A DNA stretch of 17,387 bases from NCBI GenBank assembly GCA_027669525.1, contig JAQEDJ010000043.1, positions 1 to 17,387 on the forward strand. Reading direction: 5' to 3'. Both the position numbers and the translations under genes were made by a program. The DNA comes from Coriobacteriaceae bacterium AM48-5 (lineage in GTDB: Bacteria > Actinomycetota > Coriobacteriia > Coriobacteriales > Coriobacteriaceae). Shown in pieces: positions 8,047 to 14,974 of this stretch. The notes under the pieces are model-generated. The model was given only the letters and a program-made list of their open reading frames with translations, was not told the origin of the DNA and ran no database searches. The stretch's first letter is position 1. The number at the start of each line of letters is the position of its first letter.

Positions 8047-8147
8047 CGGCGACCGAGCCCAAAGCGCCCAAACAGCCCCAGCAATCGCCACGATCAAACC
8101 CGAATGGGTCTCGCAGTCACATATAAGTAACCCTCTTTAAATTGAGG

Positions 8148-8321
8148 TCTAATACTTTTCCCGAGAAGTGAACGAGCTTATTTGGACCCCTGGAGCATCC
8201 ACACTTTTTGACGTCAAAACCGCAGGATTCCAGCAGCAAAACCGCAGGAAACGGGCCCCTAAAAGTGTCGATATTTCGGGGGTCCATTCTGGCTCGTTCA
8301 CTTCTCGGGAAAAGTATTAGA
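8148..8321. repeat. 174-bp palindromic element with perfect 29-bp terminal inverted repeats
   Basis: Bases 8148-8176 (TCTAATACTTTTCCCGAGAA...) are the exact reverse complement of 8293-8321. The symmetry continues inward imperfectly: TGGACCCC near 8183-8190 pairs with GGGGTCCA near 8278-8285, and ATCCACACTTTT pairs with AAAAGTGTCGAT with one mismatch. The central loop holds a 13-bp direct repeat, CAAAACCGCAGGA, at 8215-8227 and 8237-8249. No credible gene lies inside. The whole can fold into one long interrupted hairpin. It sits between the tRNA terminator and the 3' end of a converging gene. It looks like a MITE or large palindromic intergenic repeat; no target-site duplication is obvious. 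Confidence 0.75.
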
Positions 8322-8363
8322 TCTGGATATATGGCCGCTAATTCTAACCCCCTGTTACCGCCC

Positions 8364-9467
8364 CTACCAACACTGATGCGCATCGATAACGGCTTGCCAG
8401 AGCCAAAATCGCTTCGTTTCGGCACGCGCATGGGCAAAATATCGCTGCTCTGCACTCATCGCCTTGTTAAAGATGGGGCGCTTATTCCGATGCAGCTTGC
8501 GTCGGATGCGCTCGCACAGCCGAACGAGCTTTTCGTAGTCATTTGCTTGGTCGGTTGTCACGGTAAAATACGCTACCCCCTCAAGCAGTTCCAACTCGTT
8601 GCGGCGCTCGGCATCCTTGTGGATCTTCTCGCGGCCGTCATGAATGGCATCGCTGTCGTAGTCGACCATCGCGGTCAGCACCTCTGGCAGCAGCCCGGCC
8701 CTTACTTTATCCCTGCCCACCTCGACTTTAGCTGTAAGCGTAATGTCGGGCGTGCGCTCCAGCACGCGCAGCTTGCGCTCGCGCCCATCGTTGAGTCCAT
8801 CGCGAATAAAGACCTTCTTGTTGAGCTCGGCCTTGCCCAATGCATACCCGCCGTAGCGCGTAGGCAGCGACATAAACATGCACAGCCCCGACTCCCTCGG
8901 AGAGCGCGACCCCTCGATCACATACGCAAGCAGCGCCTTTGCTTTCGCGAGACCCCTTACCTTTGGGGACGCCTCGATATACGCCGCAATGAGCTCCTTG
9001 GTCGTGAGCTTGCTATCGCGCATGCCCGCATCCCTACTGGTCACCCCGCCGGGGGCAAGGTTATCCAACCGGTAGTTCGATGTCATGGCATAGCCGGCAT
9101 AGATGGCCTCGGCCGCAGAGCTGTCGTGTGCAGCCTGCACAAACGCCAGCTCGGGAGCGCACACGTACGCATCCAGGCCGCCCATCCAGTGGCCCAGCGA
9201 GATAAACGAACCCGCCGGGAGTTCGTTGGTGCAGAGATGCGTCTTAACATGTTTGCTCCGCCGACGGTCGGCGCGCGACGGTACCAGCAAATCCAGCGTT
9301 TGGATCCCCAGATCATAGCGATCGATAAACTCCTGTGCCTCCTGGTCACAGAGCGCACAGGTGCCCGCGATCGACACGACATCTGGTTCCGAGTCCCCAA
9401 AGCGCGGGTTCGGGATGTGCGCCAAAAGCGCCAACGCAGCGTTATGTGAAACGATAAAGTACCCCAT
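8364..9467 (-). CDS. Coriobacteria-type protein with DUF559/Vsr-like C-terminal fold
   Basis: A 367-aa protein from the ATG at 9467 (MGYFIVSHNAAL). An upstream TTG at 9554 would add 29 Arg-rich residues without support; neither start has a strong ribosome site. The C-terminal 150 residues follow the pattern of DUF559/Vsr-like PD-(D/E)XK proteins: SPRESGLCMFMSLP-x-x-YGGY near 190-208, then VDYDSDAIHDG (268-278), KDAERRNELELLEGV (284-298) and YFTVTTDQ (300-307). Such proteins are common in Coriobacteria and are sometimes annotated as AbiEi-like or as DUF559 proteins. In classic DUF559 the strand reads E-Y-D-G; here it is V-D-Y-D-S, so catalytic competence is uncertain. The N-terminal half is unrecognised. 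It converges on the palindromic element and tRNA, and is divergent from the DUF5710 gene. Confidence 0.72.
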   Translation of the reverse strand: MGYFIVSHNAALALLAHIPNPRFGDSEPDVVSIAGTCALCDQEAQEFIDRYDLGIQTLDLLVPSRADRRRSKHVKTHLCTNELPAGSFISLGHWMGGLDAYVCAPELAFVQAAHDSSAAEAIYAGYAMTSNYRLDNLAPGGVTSRDAGMRDSKLTTKELIAAYIEASPKVRGLAKAKALLAYVIEGSRSPRESGLCMFMSLPTRYGGYALGKAELNKKVFIRDGLNDGRERKLRVLERTPDITLTAKVEVGRDKVRAGLLPEVLTAMVDYDSDAIHDGREKIHKDAERRNELELLEGVAYFTVTTDQANDYEKLVRLCERIRRKLHRNKRPIFNKAMSAEQRYFAHARAETKRFWLWQAVIDAHQCW

Positions 9468-9772
9468 GGCGCGAAGATAGCACGCGCGTCGGCGGCGACT
9501 CGCGACCCTGGCGAGTTTTCGGCAAACGACCAGCAGTTTTTTGCTGTGGCGCAACCAAAGTGTTCATTCGTCGACGTCTAAATGCAAATCCGTCAAGCTT
9601 TTGGCAAGGTTGCCGCTCAACTGACCAAAAGCTGACCATTTGCTTGACGGTGCGCCCTCGCCAAAATGCTCCGCGACTTCTCGGACGGTCGAAATGCTCG
9701 TTTAGCGACCACGCACCCGCCGCTGGGGTATCCTTGGAACACATGCACCACAAGCCGCACAAAGGAGCCGCC
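9468..9772. other. Divergent intergenic region with inverted repeats
   Basis: No gene is visible. CCGTCAAG (9591-9598) is mirrored by CTTGACGG (9644-9651), and the overlapping AGCTTTTGG (9597-9605) by CCAAAAGCT (9625-9633), so two alternative stems compete. GCAAAT and ATTTGC extend the first. This looks like an operator or a structured leader for one of the two divergent genes. The only clear signal at the right end is the AAAGGAG ribosome site of the DUF5710 gene. Confidence 0.35.
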
Positions 9773-10483
9773 ATGCGCACCGAGCTCGATGTTCCCTTTT
9801 TGCACAAAGACGAGGCCAAAGCCCTGGGCGCCAAGTGGGACCGGGTCAAGAAGATCTGGTACGTGCCCGATGGCGTCAACCCCGAGCCCTTTGCCGCGTG
9901 GCTGCCCGGCGTGGATCGCTCCGACCCCAGCGCGCCCTACATCTACCTGGTGCTGGGCAAGCGCGAGTGTTGGAAGTGCCACGAGCAGACGACAGTCGCG
10001 GCCTTTGGCATTCCGTATCGGGTAGCCGAGGACTCGGGCAGCAAGGCTGCGCCCAGTGCCGCGCCCTCCATGGACGACACGGGCCACATCGCAATCGACA
10101 CCGCCCGCGCCAACGCCATAGCCATCGTCCCCGCGCTGGGCTGCGTGCCGGCCGAGATCCGCGACTACCTGCGCGAGCGCTGCGGCTACAAGCCCGTAAC
10201 GTCGCGCACCACCAAGACCGTATCGCTCGCTAGCACGTGCACCGGCTGCGGCGCGCTGCAAGGCAGCCATTACCTGTTCGAGGAACCCACGTCGCCGTTT
10301 GCACTCACGGCCATCAACAAGCTGCCCGCGCTGGAGCTCGTGCGCGTGGAAGTCGCCGGCGTCTACGGCATCCCCGACAGTCAGGACAACTTTGACCAGG
10401 CGCTCTTCACCTGGGCACGTGACCACCACACCCAGTTCCACAAAACCCTGTGCGAGGGGATTTACCTGTGGGGCATCTTATAA
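9773..10483 (+). CDS. DUF5710 domain protein with two CxxC pairs
   Basis: A 236-aa protein. The start is the ATG at 9773, chosen because AAAGGAG lies seven bases upstream; the frame extends further upstream to 9560 without support. Residues 3-45 match the DUF5710 pattern (LDVPFLHKDEAKALGAKWD, then IWYVPDG), a small domain often found in plasmid/mobile primases and accessory proteins, with a presumed nucleic-acid-related role. Two cysteine pairs, C66-x-x-C69 and C156-x-x-C159, could jointly bind one zinc. The rest (about 105-236) is unrecognised. Divergent from the DUF559-like gene and convergent with the small Cys-rich gene. The exact function is unknown. Confidence 0.82.
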   Translation: MRTELDVPFLHKDEAKALGAKWDRVKKIWYVPDGVNPEPFAAWLPGVDRSDPSAPYIYLVLGKRECWKCHEQTTVAAFGIPYRVAEDSGSKAAPSAAPSMDDTGHIAIDTARANAIAIVPALGCVPAEIRDYLRERCGYKPVTSRTTKTVSLASTCTGCGALQGSHYLFEEPTSPFALTAINKLPALELVRVEVAGVYGIPDSQDNFDQALFTWARDHHTQFHKTLCEGIYLWGIL

Positions 10484-10538
10484 GGCAGAAACGCCCGAGC
10501 GTGGAAAATCTCCCGTTTTTGACAGCTTTTCAGCCCAA

Positions 10539-10590
10539 AATCGTCCGATAATCCACGCTCAATTTTCAATCGTCCAACAATCCTCGCTCA
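10539..10590. repeat. Two near-identical 23-bp direct repeats
   Basis: AATCGTCCGATAATCCACGC... at 10539-10561 and AATCGTCCAACAATCCTCGC... at 10568-10590 differ at three positions and start 29 bp apart. They lie in the 118-bp gap between convergent genes. GAGCGTGG (10497-10504) is also the inverse of CCACGCTC in the first copy, so a hairpin serving as a terminator is possible, though without a strong T-run. Confidence 0.5.
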
Positions 10591-10601
10591 TCAGCAGGCA
10601 A

Positions 10602-10883
10602 CTAGACATCCGCCTCGTCATAGGTAATGGTGCATCCGCAGGTTGGGCATTGCTGAGGATAGACCGGAAGACGTAGGCCCGTCCGAGCCCGCGGGTCGGC
10701 AGCGTGCTTGTCGCGGGTGTCGATGAAGCTGATGTCTAGGCATGGGAGGTCTGCACCGCAGCGGGAACAGGGCAAACAGATTTGGCTGCAACTAGCCTCG
10801 ACGAGCGGAAACAAGCTCCGGTCCATTAACGCTCGCGGTAGGTTTCCGTACACGCCTCGCGCGATATCGCTTCGCCATCCCAT
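10602..10883 (-). CDS. Small cysteine-rich (zinc-ribbon-like) protein
   Basis: A 93-aa protein with ATG at 10883 and a strong AAGGGGAG ribosome site. Cysteines at 32, 36, 39, 42 and 48 are followed by a second cluster, CPTCGC (79, 82, 84), near the acidic C-terminus. This is a plausible structural zinc-binding fold made of two knuckles. No family recognised. It lies 117 bp downstream of the HNH gene on the same strand, so could be co-transcribed with it. Confidence 0.68.
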   Translation of the reverse strand: MGWRSDIARGVYGNLPRALMDRSLFPLVEASCSQICLPCSRCGADLPCLDISFIDTRDKHAADPRARTGLRLPVYPQQCPTCGCTITYDEADV

Positions 10884-11000
10884 GGTCTCCCCTTTCCCGT
10901 TTTACCGTTGAGGAGAGGATGGCAGGATCGTGCAGCTCTCGATGCGGCGCAGCGCGATCCGATCAATCGACATGATTGGGTTGCGACGGGCCGCACCTAA

Positions 11001-12081
11001 CTAATACGGAGCAACGGCTTCCGCCCGACGTCGCGATTCCGAGAAATCGAACTCGGCTCGATGCGCCTCGAGGAATCGAGCGTTGGGTCGCAAGCGATGC
11101 TCGTCCGGCTCGCGCAGCACCGAGCCTGCAAACGTCGCATATTCCGTATGTCGCAGAAGGTACGACCCGCAAAGTTGATAGTCGCCGCGTACCAGCTCAA
11201 ACGAAATCAGATGAGCGTCGAACAGCGAGTGCAGGTCGCGGCGCAGCAGGATACCGTTGCTGACAACCTGCGACTTGGGACCCGAGTAGTTCTCGATATG
11301 CGCAGCTCGAGCGCTTCGTCGACATTGCAACCCGAGACGGCGCATCGACCGGTATAGGCCTCAAAGAGCTGCGTGCGGAAACGCTGCTGGCCGATTCGCT
11401 CGCGACGCAGCGCATAGCGAACCTTTTCATCGTCGCTCGCCGGAGCGCCGGAAAACTCCGCCGCAATCGGAGCGTCCTTCATGTAGCTCATATCGGGGAA
11501 GAAACGCGCGTCGGGTCCACCCTTGTGAACGGGGCCATGCAGCACAAACCAGCTGTTCTCCGGCTCGTAACGCTCAACGAACGCTAGGCCCAGCACCTTG
11601 TAGCCAGCGCTCGTTGCAAAGAACACGCCAACGGGAACGCCGCACTCCATGCAGTTGATCATCTTTTGGTTGTAGTCCTGGTCGCGCCAGTTTTCGACCG
11701 AAGCACTTTGCGACGAGTACTTGAGCACCCAGTGCCATCCTCAAGATAGAGCGGCGGAACATCGGGGTAGGCGCCGCGCTTTGAGTTGTGCACCGAAAGG
11801 GCGAAGGTCTTCTCACGCGGATGCTTAACGCGCCGGCGACCAGGCCAAAAGATGCCCGAGTCGCGCGACACCGGAAAGAGTTCGGAATCAATCGTCAGAC
11901 GAAAGGGATATTGAGGGCTATCGGCATTGGTGCGATGCGGAAGCTTGTCCCACAAGCCGCCACGCTGCTCCTCGCGCAAGAACCACTCCCAAGCCTGGAC
12001 ATATTCGGACGGCACAAAGCTGCAAGCGCGGTCGAAACTCGGCCGAGCAATCAGCGGAACACTAGAAGCGATGCCGTCCAT
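11001..12081 (-). CDS. HNH_2-type endonuclease, two apparent frameshifts
   Basis: The start is the ATG at 12081 (MDGIASSVPLIARPSF), with GGAGG six bases upstream. The frame breaks near 11728-11730 (restoring one G joins LEDGTG to VLKYSSQSASVENWRDQD) and again near 11304-11307 (restoring one G joins NVDEALE to AAHIENYSG). The observed 1081 bases are two short of 1083, giving a 360-aa protein. The C-terminal half holds the HNH_2 core: GRCAVSGC, then EALEAAHIENYSG, then SNGILLRRDLHSLFDAHLIS, with the His of AAHI, the Asn of SNG and the His of LHSLFD as catalytic/metal residues. The N-terminal 200 residues, with EDGT and PVGVFFATSAGYKVLGLAFV, could be a recognition domain but are unrecognised. 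HNH_2 proteins of this layout are often restriction/defence nucleases. Gene order relative to the upstream substrate gene is separated by a terminator. Confidence 0.8.
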
Positions 12082-12164
12082 AAGGAACCTCCAGGAAGAA
12101 CAGTTCCTCACATTATCGCCGACCCCGAGCGATATGCGACAAAGTGCTTCCAGCGGACAGCCAC

Positions 12165-12194
12165 AAAAAAGGGCCGCTTCAATCGAAGCGGCCC
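12165..12194 (-). terminator. Terminator of the group-2 surface-protein genes
   Basis: GGGCCGCTTC (12171-12180) pairs perfectly with GAAGCGGCCC (12185-12194) around a 4-nt loop. On the minus strand it is followed by six T residues (12170-12165). It lies about 30 bases after the TAG at 12224-12226, which supports that TAG as the true end of the upstream gene. Confidence 0.9.
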
Positions 12195-12223
12195 CTTTAG
12201 GCAGTTTAATTGTTGTCTTGCCT

Positions 12224-13167
12224 CTACTTAGAGTCAGGCACGATGCGACCAGGCTAACCGTTACATCGAAGGTCGGACTTCCTTCACCAACATCGAGGCC
12301 GGACATGTTCTGACAATCGCTGTCAGTGCCTTCCATCCAAATGACAACCTTGAAGTTTGTCCCGCTGTAACCAACATGAGCGAGCATCTGAGCGTCGCCC
12401 GTCGGCTTTACGTAGGAGTCACCGCTTCCAGTTGCTCCCCAGTTTTTACTGTTCTGGTCAATCATATTGCCACCGCACACATGGGCATAGGACGGCGCCA
12501 TGGTCACCGAGAGGCTGTCGGGATTCACGCAACTCCAGCCTTCGGTAGCAGAAACATCGTTTCCCTTGCCTGTCGGAAGGACCGGAGCATAAACAACCTT
12601 GAGCTCGTCATTAATCAGCAGACCAACACGAAGGCTGCCTTTGATTTTGTCAAACCAATCTTTCGAAGCGCCTTCCGACGCAGTCACAACAACGGGACCG
12701 TTCGAGCTGCTGTTGTCGAGATAGACGTCAGCCTCGCCAGTCTGGTTAATCGTGTAGAGCGTATATTCCGCCATCGTATAGGCGTAATAAGTCTCGGTAT
12801 CTCCCTTGAGCGTATAGGAACCCTCAAGCTGCTTAGAAATCGTTGCCTTCTGGTAACCACTCACATCTGTACCATTCCATGATTTTGGTACAAACCAGCT
12901 ATGGGCATCGTCCGTGGAAGACGGACTGATCTCATGGCCAGTGCTTGCGGCGGTCGTCTGATGATCGCTACCGTCATGAATGGCATTTGGGCCGGACGCA
13001 ATTTGGAGGACCATGCCGTTTGCCTGGGCGCTAACGGTACTGGTGGTGCCGTCAACCTTTGTGTTTGAAACGAACCAGGCATACGTTGCAGAGCCAAGCG
13101 CAACCGCTGCCATAACGACTGACAAGGCTGCGATCGCAAGCTGCTTTTTCATCTGCTTAACGCTCAA
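12224..13167 (-). CDS. TasA/camelysin-like surface protein, second gene of pair; 3'-end frameshift
   Basis: The TTG at 13167 is preferred over the ATG at 13152: GAGGAGG sits seven bases before the TTG, and MSVKQMKKQL then aligns residue for residue with MDTKALKKQM of the neighbouring paralogue. A membrane segment ends VALGSATYAWFVSN, followed by TKVDGTTSTVSAQ. The mature part is rich in Asp, Ser, Gly and Thr. VVIWMEGTDSDCQNM is the shared C-terminal signature. As given, the frame misses its stop and reads through the terminator into the HNH gene's coding sequence, making a spurious 502-residue fusion. Restoring one G at about 12239-12242 yields ...VASVPDSK and TAG at 12224, a 314-aa protein ending just before the terminator. 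It is less GC-rich than group 1, which fits a highly expressed structural subunit. Confidence 0.83.
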
Positions 13168-13180
13168 CGGAAATCCTCCT

Positions 13181-13219
13181 CTCTAAAGAAAAAGGCGGGG
13201 GACACCTCTCCCCCGCCTT
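13181..13219 (-). terminator. Intercistronic terminator-like hairpin between the two paralogues
   Basis: An 11-bp GC-rich stem (13192-13202 with 13209-13219; core GGCGGGGG/CCCCCGCC) has a 6-nt loop and a short pyrimidine tail, TTTCTTT, on the minus strand. It ends within a few bases of the GAGGAGG ribosome site of the next gene, so no promoter fits between. It probably works as a leaky terminator or an RNA-processing barrier setting the ratio of the two subunits. Confidence 0.78.
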
Positions 13220-13237
13220 GTTTAGCTGCTTATCCCG

Positions 13238-14014
13238 CTAGTTCTTATCGGTCTGAGTAGAGGTAGCAGTGAAGACAACGTTAATGCGCTTGGAAGCCGT
13301 CTTCAGATTCTCAAGATTGTTCGTAAAGACCTGAGCATCGTCACCATCGTAGAAGACATACATTTCAACGGTTGTCTCATCCTCGCCAATCTTATCGGCA
13401 AGCTTATGCGTGGTGTCAGAAGAGGAGACAATGCCGTCCTTATTGCAAAGCACCCAGTTCGTCCCGCTCATGACCAGCACGCGAAGCGCAGAATCAAATT
13501 TATCATTATCGCCTGTGGCACCCGTAATTTTGGCCGAATCAACTACAAGATTGGTGAGCTCAGCGCCCTTTGAGCCAACATAAAAGGTGTTCTTTACGGC
13601 ATACTTTCCAGTAACCGCGGCGGCAGGCGTGCCGGCAGCGTCGGCGCCCTGAGCAGGAACAAGCTTGACGGTATTGTCGACCTTCAAGCCATCAGTCGCA
13701 CTGGTACCGAATGCCGTATAGAAGTTAGCCAGCGTATCGTACGGAGTCGTGTCGGCGCCATTTGCCCAATGAGCCGGATAAAGCGGCGTGTTCGCAACAG
13801 AAGAATCATCCGTGCGAAGATCCTTAGACGTTTCATTCTCATCACGAATATACATGAACGCAGAGTTCGACTGAGCAGAAATCTTACTGGTCGTTGCGTC
13901 GACCTTGTTGTTGCTCACAAACCATGCGAACGTGGCAGAGCCCAGTGCTACGGCTGCTACCAGCACCATGGCGATGGCGGCGCCCATCTGCTTCTTTAAT
14001 GCCTTGGTATCCAT
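13238..14014 (-). CDS. TasA/camelysin-like surface protein, probable major subunit
   Basis: A 258-aa protein with ATG at 14014 and AAAGGGG upstream; the frame continues upstream to 14308 but without support. KALKKQM precedes a membrane segment ending VALGSATFAWFVSN, followed by NKVDATTSKISAQSN, nearly identical in layout to the neighbouring paralogue. The mature part is Ala/Thr/Asp/Lys-rich and has a single cysteine (VLCNKDG). The C-terminus VEMYVFYDGDDAQVFTNNLEN is a divergent, Cys-free form of the family signature. First gene of its transcript, with a long 5' leader, and followed by a hairpin. A fibre subunit processed by the SipW-type peptidase encoded about 9 kb away is the likeliest reading. 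Confidence 0.87.
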   Translation of the reverse strand: MDTKALKKQMGAAIAMVLVAAVALGSATFAWFVSNNKVDATTSKISAQSNSAFMYIRDENETSKDLRTDDSSVANTPLYPAHWANGADTTPYDTLANFYTAFGTSATDGLKVDNTVKLVPAQGADAAGTPAAAVTGKYAVKNTFYVGSKGAELTNLVVDSAKITGATGDNDKFDSALRVLVMSGTNWVLCNKDGIVSSSDTTHKLADKIGEDETTVEMYVFYDGDDAQVFTNNLENLKTASKRINVVFTATSTQTDKN

Positions 14015-14413
14015 ACGGACCCCTTTCTTTCCCCATTCATCCCAGATGACCCTCGAGAAGCCCGGAAGGGGAGCCCGCGCTTTCGTGTTGGATGTTGCTT
14101 GCCCATCCTTTAGACATGGAATTGAGAATACCATAATTCTTACGATTTCCTTATGAGTTTTCGGCAGCCTACATTCCGGCAGATTCATAGGTCTACCTCT
14201 GGTTATATGCGGTGCTACATGAACATCGTTTACCTTATTTGATCTCTCTCCCGCGCAGTCATAAGCCCCTCTTAAGCCTTGCGACCGCAGCGCCATGCCA
14301 ACGCACACATTCGCCCTCCGCCGAGCTTCGCCCTAGCCCTTCCCCACCCGCTATACTGATGTAGCACGTGTAATTTCTGCCTGCTTATGCGGGCTATTTG
14401 CCGGGAGGACTCT
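14015..14413. other. Divergent regulatory region, about 400 bp
   Basis: No gene is visible. It is more AT-rich in the middle (14100-14260), as expected for a promoter region. On the minus strand, TGGTATTCT (14133-14125) resembles an extended -10 element for the surface-protein pair, giving a leader of about 105 nt; no good -35 is seen. On the plus strand, TATACT at 14352-14357 is a good -10 for the gene at 14414, again with a poor -35. I found no recognisable riboswitch, including no c-di-GMP-I core. Confidence 0.4.
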
Positions 14414-14926
14414 ATGGCTGCCGCCAATCAACCCAAGGGAAGCGTTTCTACCGGATCGATCAAGCCGGTGACGCGCAAAGCCGTTCGTTGTCAGCGCGAA
14501 GTTGCCTGGCTGGTCACGCAAGCGGCCGGTAAGCTCGTCGCCACCACCGACGACGTCAACGCGCCCACACCCAGCTTTGTGCTGGCGGCGGCGTTGTCAT
14601 ATGCCCGCGAGCAGGAGCAGACCGCCCGGGACCGTGGCGCCGCGATCGACTACAAGGCCGTCATGGGCTCCGACCTCGCGAGCTTTTGTGCGGCCGCGGG
14701 GCTGCCCGCAGCGCCCAACGCGCTTTCGGACGCGGGCTACATGTTCACGCTCTCGGGCGCGGATCTGATCCGCGACATCTATGCCTACTGCGGCGACCTG
14801 GGCGAGCGCATGAGAGATCCGGTGCAGGTCAAACCGGGCTACGCGATCAAGCTCGCGTTGCGGTTGTTCTTGCTGGACGACGCCGCTGGCAACGGCGCTA
14901 CCTCCGCCGACAACGCCTCCGCATAA
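14414..14926 (+). CDS. Unrecognised 170-aa protein
   Basis: ATG at 14414 (MAAANQPKGS), with GGGAGGA upstream and a TATACT -10 candidate 60 bases before. The N-terminal 20 residues are polar and basic; the rest is predicted mostly helical and Ala-rich, with two cysteines (in VRCQRE and SFCAAAG) and a third at AYCGDLG. No signal peptide, membrane segment or catalytic motif is apparent. GC-rich third positions and a clear ribosome site argue for a real gene. It is transcribed away from the surface-protein pair and converges with group 3, sharing a terminator. Function unknown; I do not recognise a family. Confidence 0.72.
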   Translation: MAAANQPKGSVSTGSIKPVTRKAVRCQREVAWLVTQAAGKLVATTDDVNAPTPSFVLAAALSYAREQEQTARDRGAAIDYKAVMGSDLASFCAAAGLPAAPNALSDAGYMFTLSGADLIRDIYAYCGDLGERMRDPVQVKPGYAIKLALRLFLLDDAAGNGATSADNASA

Positions 14927-14929
14927 CAA

Positions 14930-14967
14930 AAGCGCCGGGTCGGGAAATCACTCCCGGCCCGGCGCTT
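14930..14967. terminator. Bidirectional terminator between convergent genes
   Basis: A 16-bp stem (14930-14945 with 14952-14967, one G-T wobble; AAGCGCCGGG/CCCGGCGCTT) has a 6-nt loop. It is flanked by A-rich sequence on the left and CTTCTTCGTTCT on the right. It lies between the plus-strand stop at 14926 and the minus-strand stop at 14975 and can serve both. Confidence 0.85.
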
Positions 14968-14974
14968 CTTCGTT

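Noticed and set aside
8148..8321. Insertion sequence
   Set aside because: Terminal inverted repeats are present, but no transposase or room for one and no clear target duplication.
8208..9449. Plus-strand open frame of 413 codons
   Set aside because: Antisense shadow of the DUF559-like gene; it begins inside the palindromic element and has no ribosome site.
11659..13167. A 502-residue fusion of surface protein and HNH N-terminal region
   Set aside because: It crosses a clear terminator and the HNH gene's own ribosome site and start; a one-base loss near 12240 explains the missing stop.
14015..14200. c-di-GMP riboswitch in the leader of the probable major subunit gene
   Set aside because: Considered because of the PilZ gene nearby, but no conserved riboswitch core could be found by eye.
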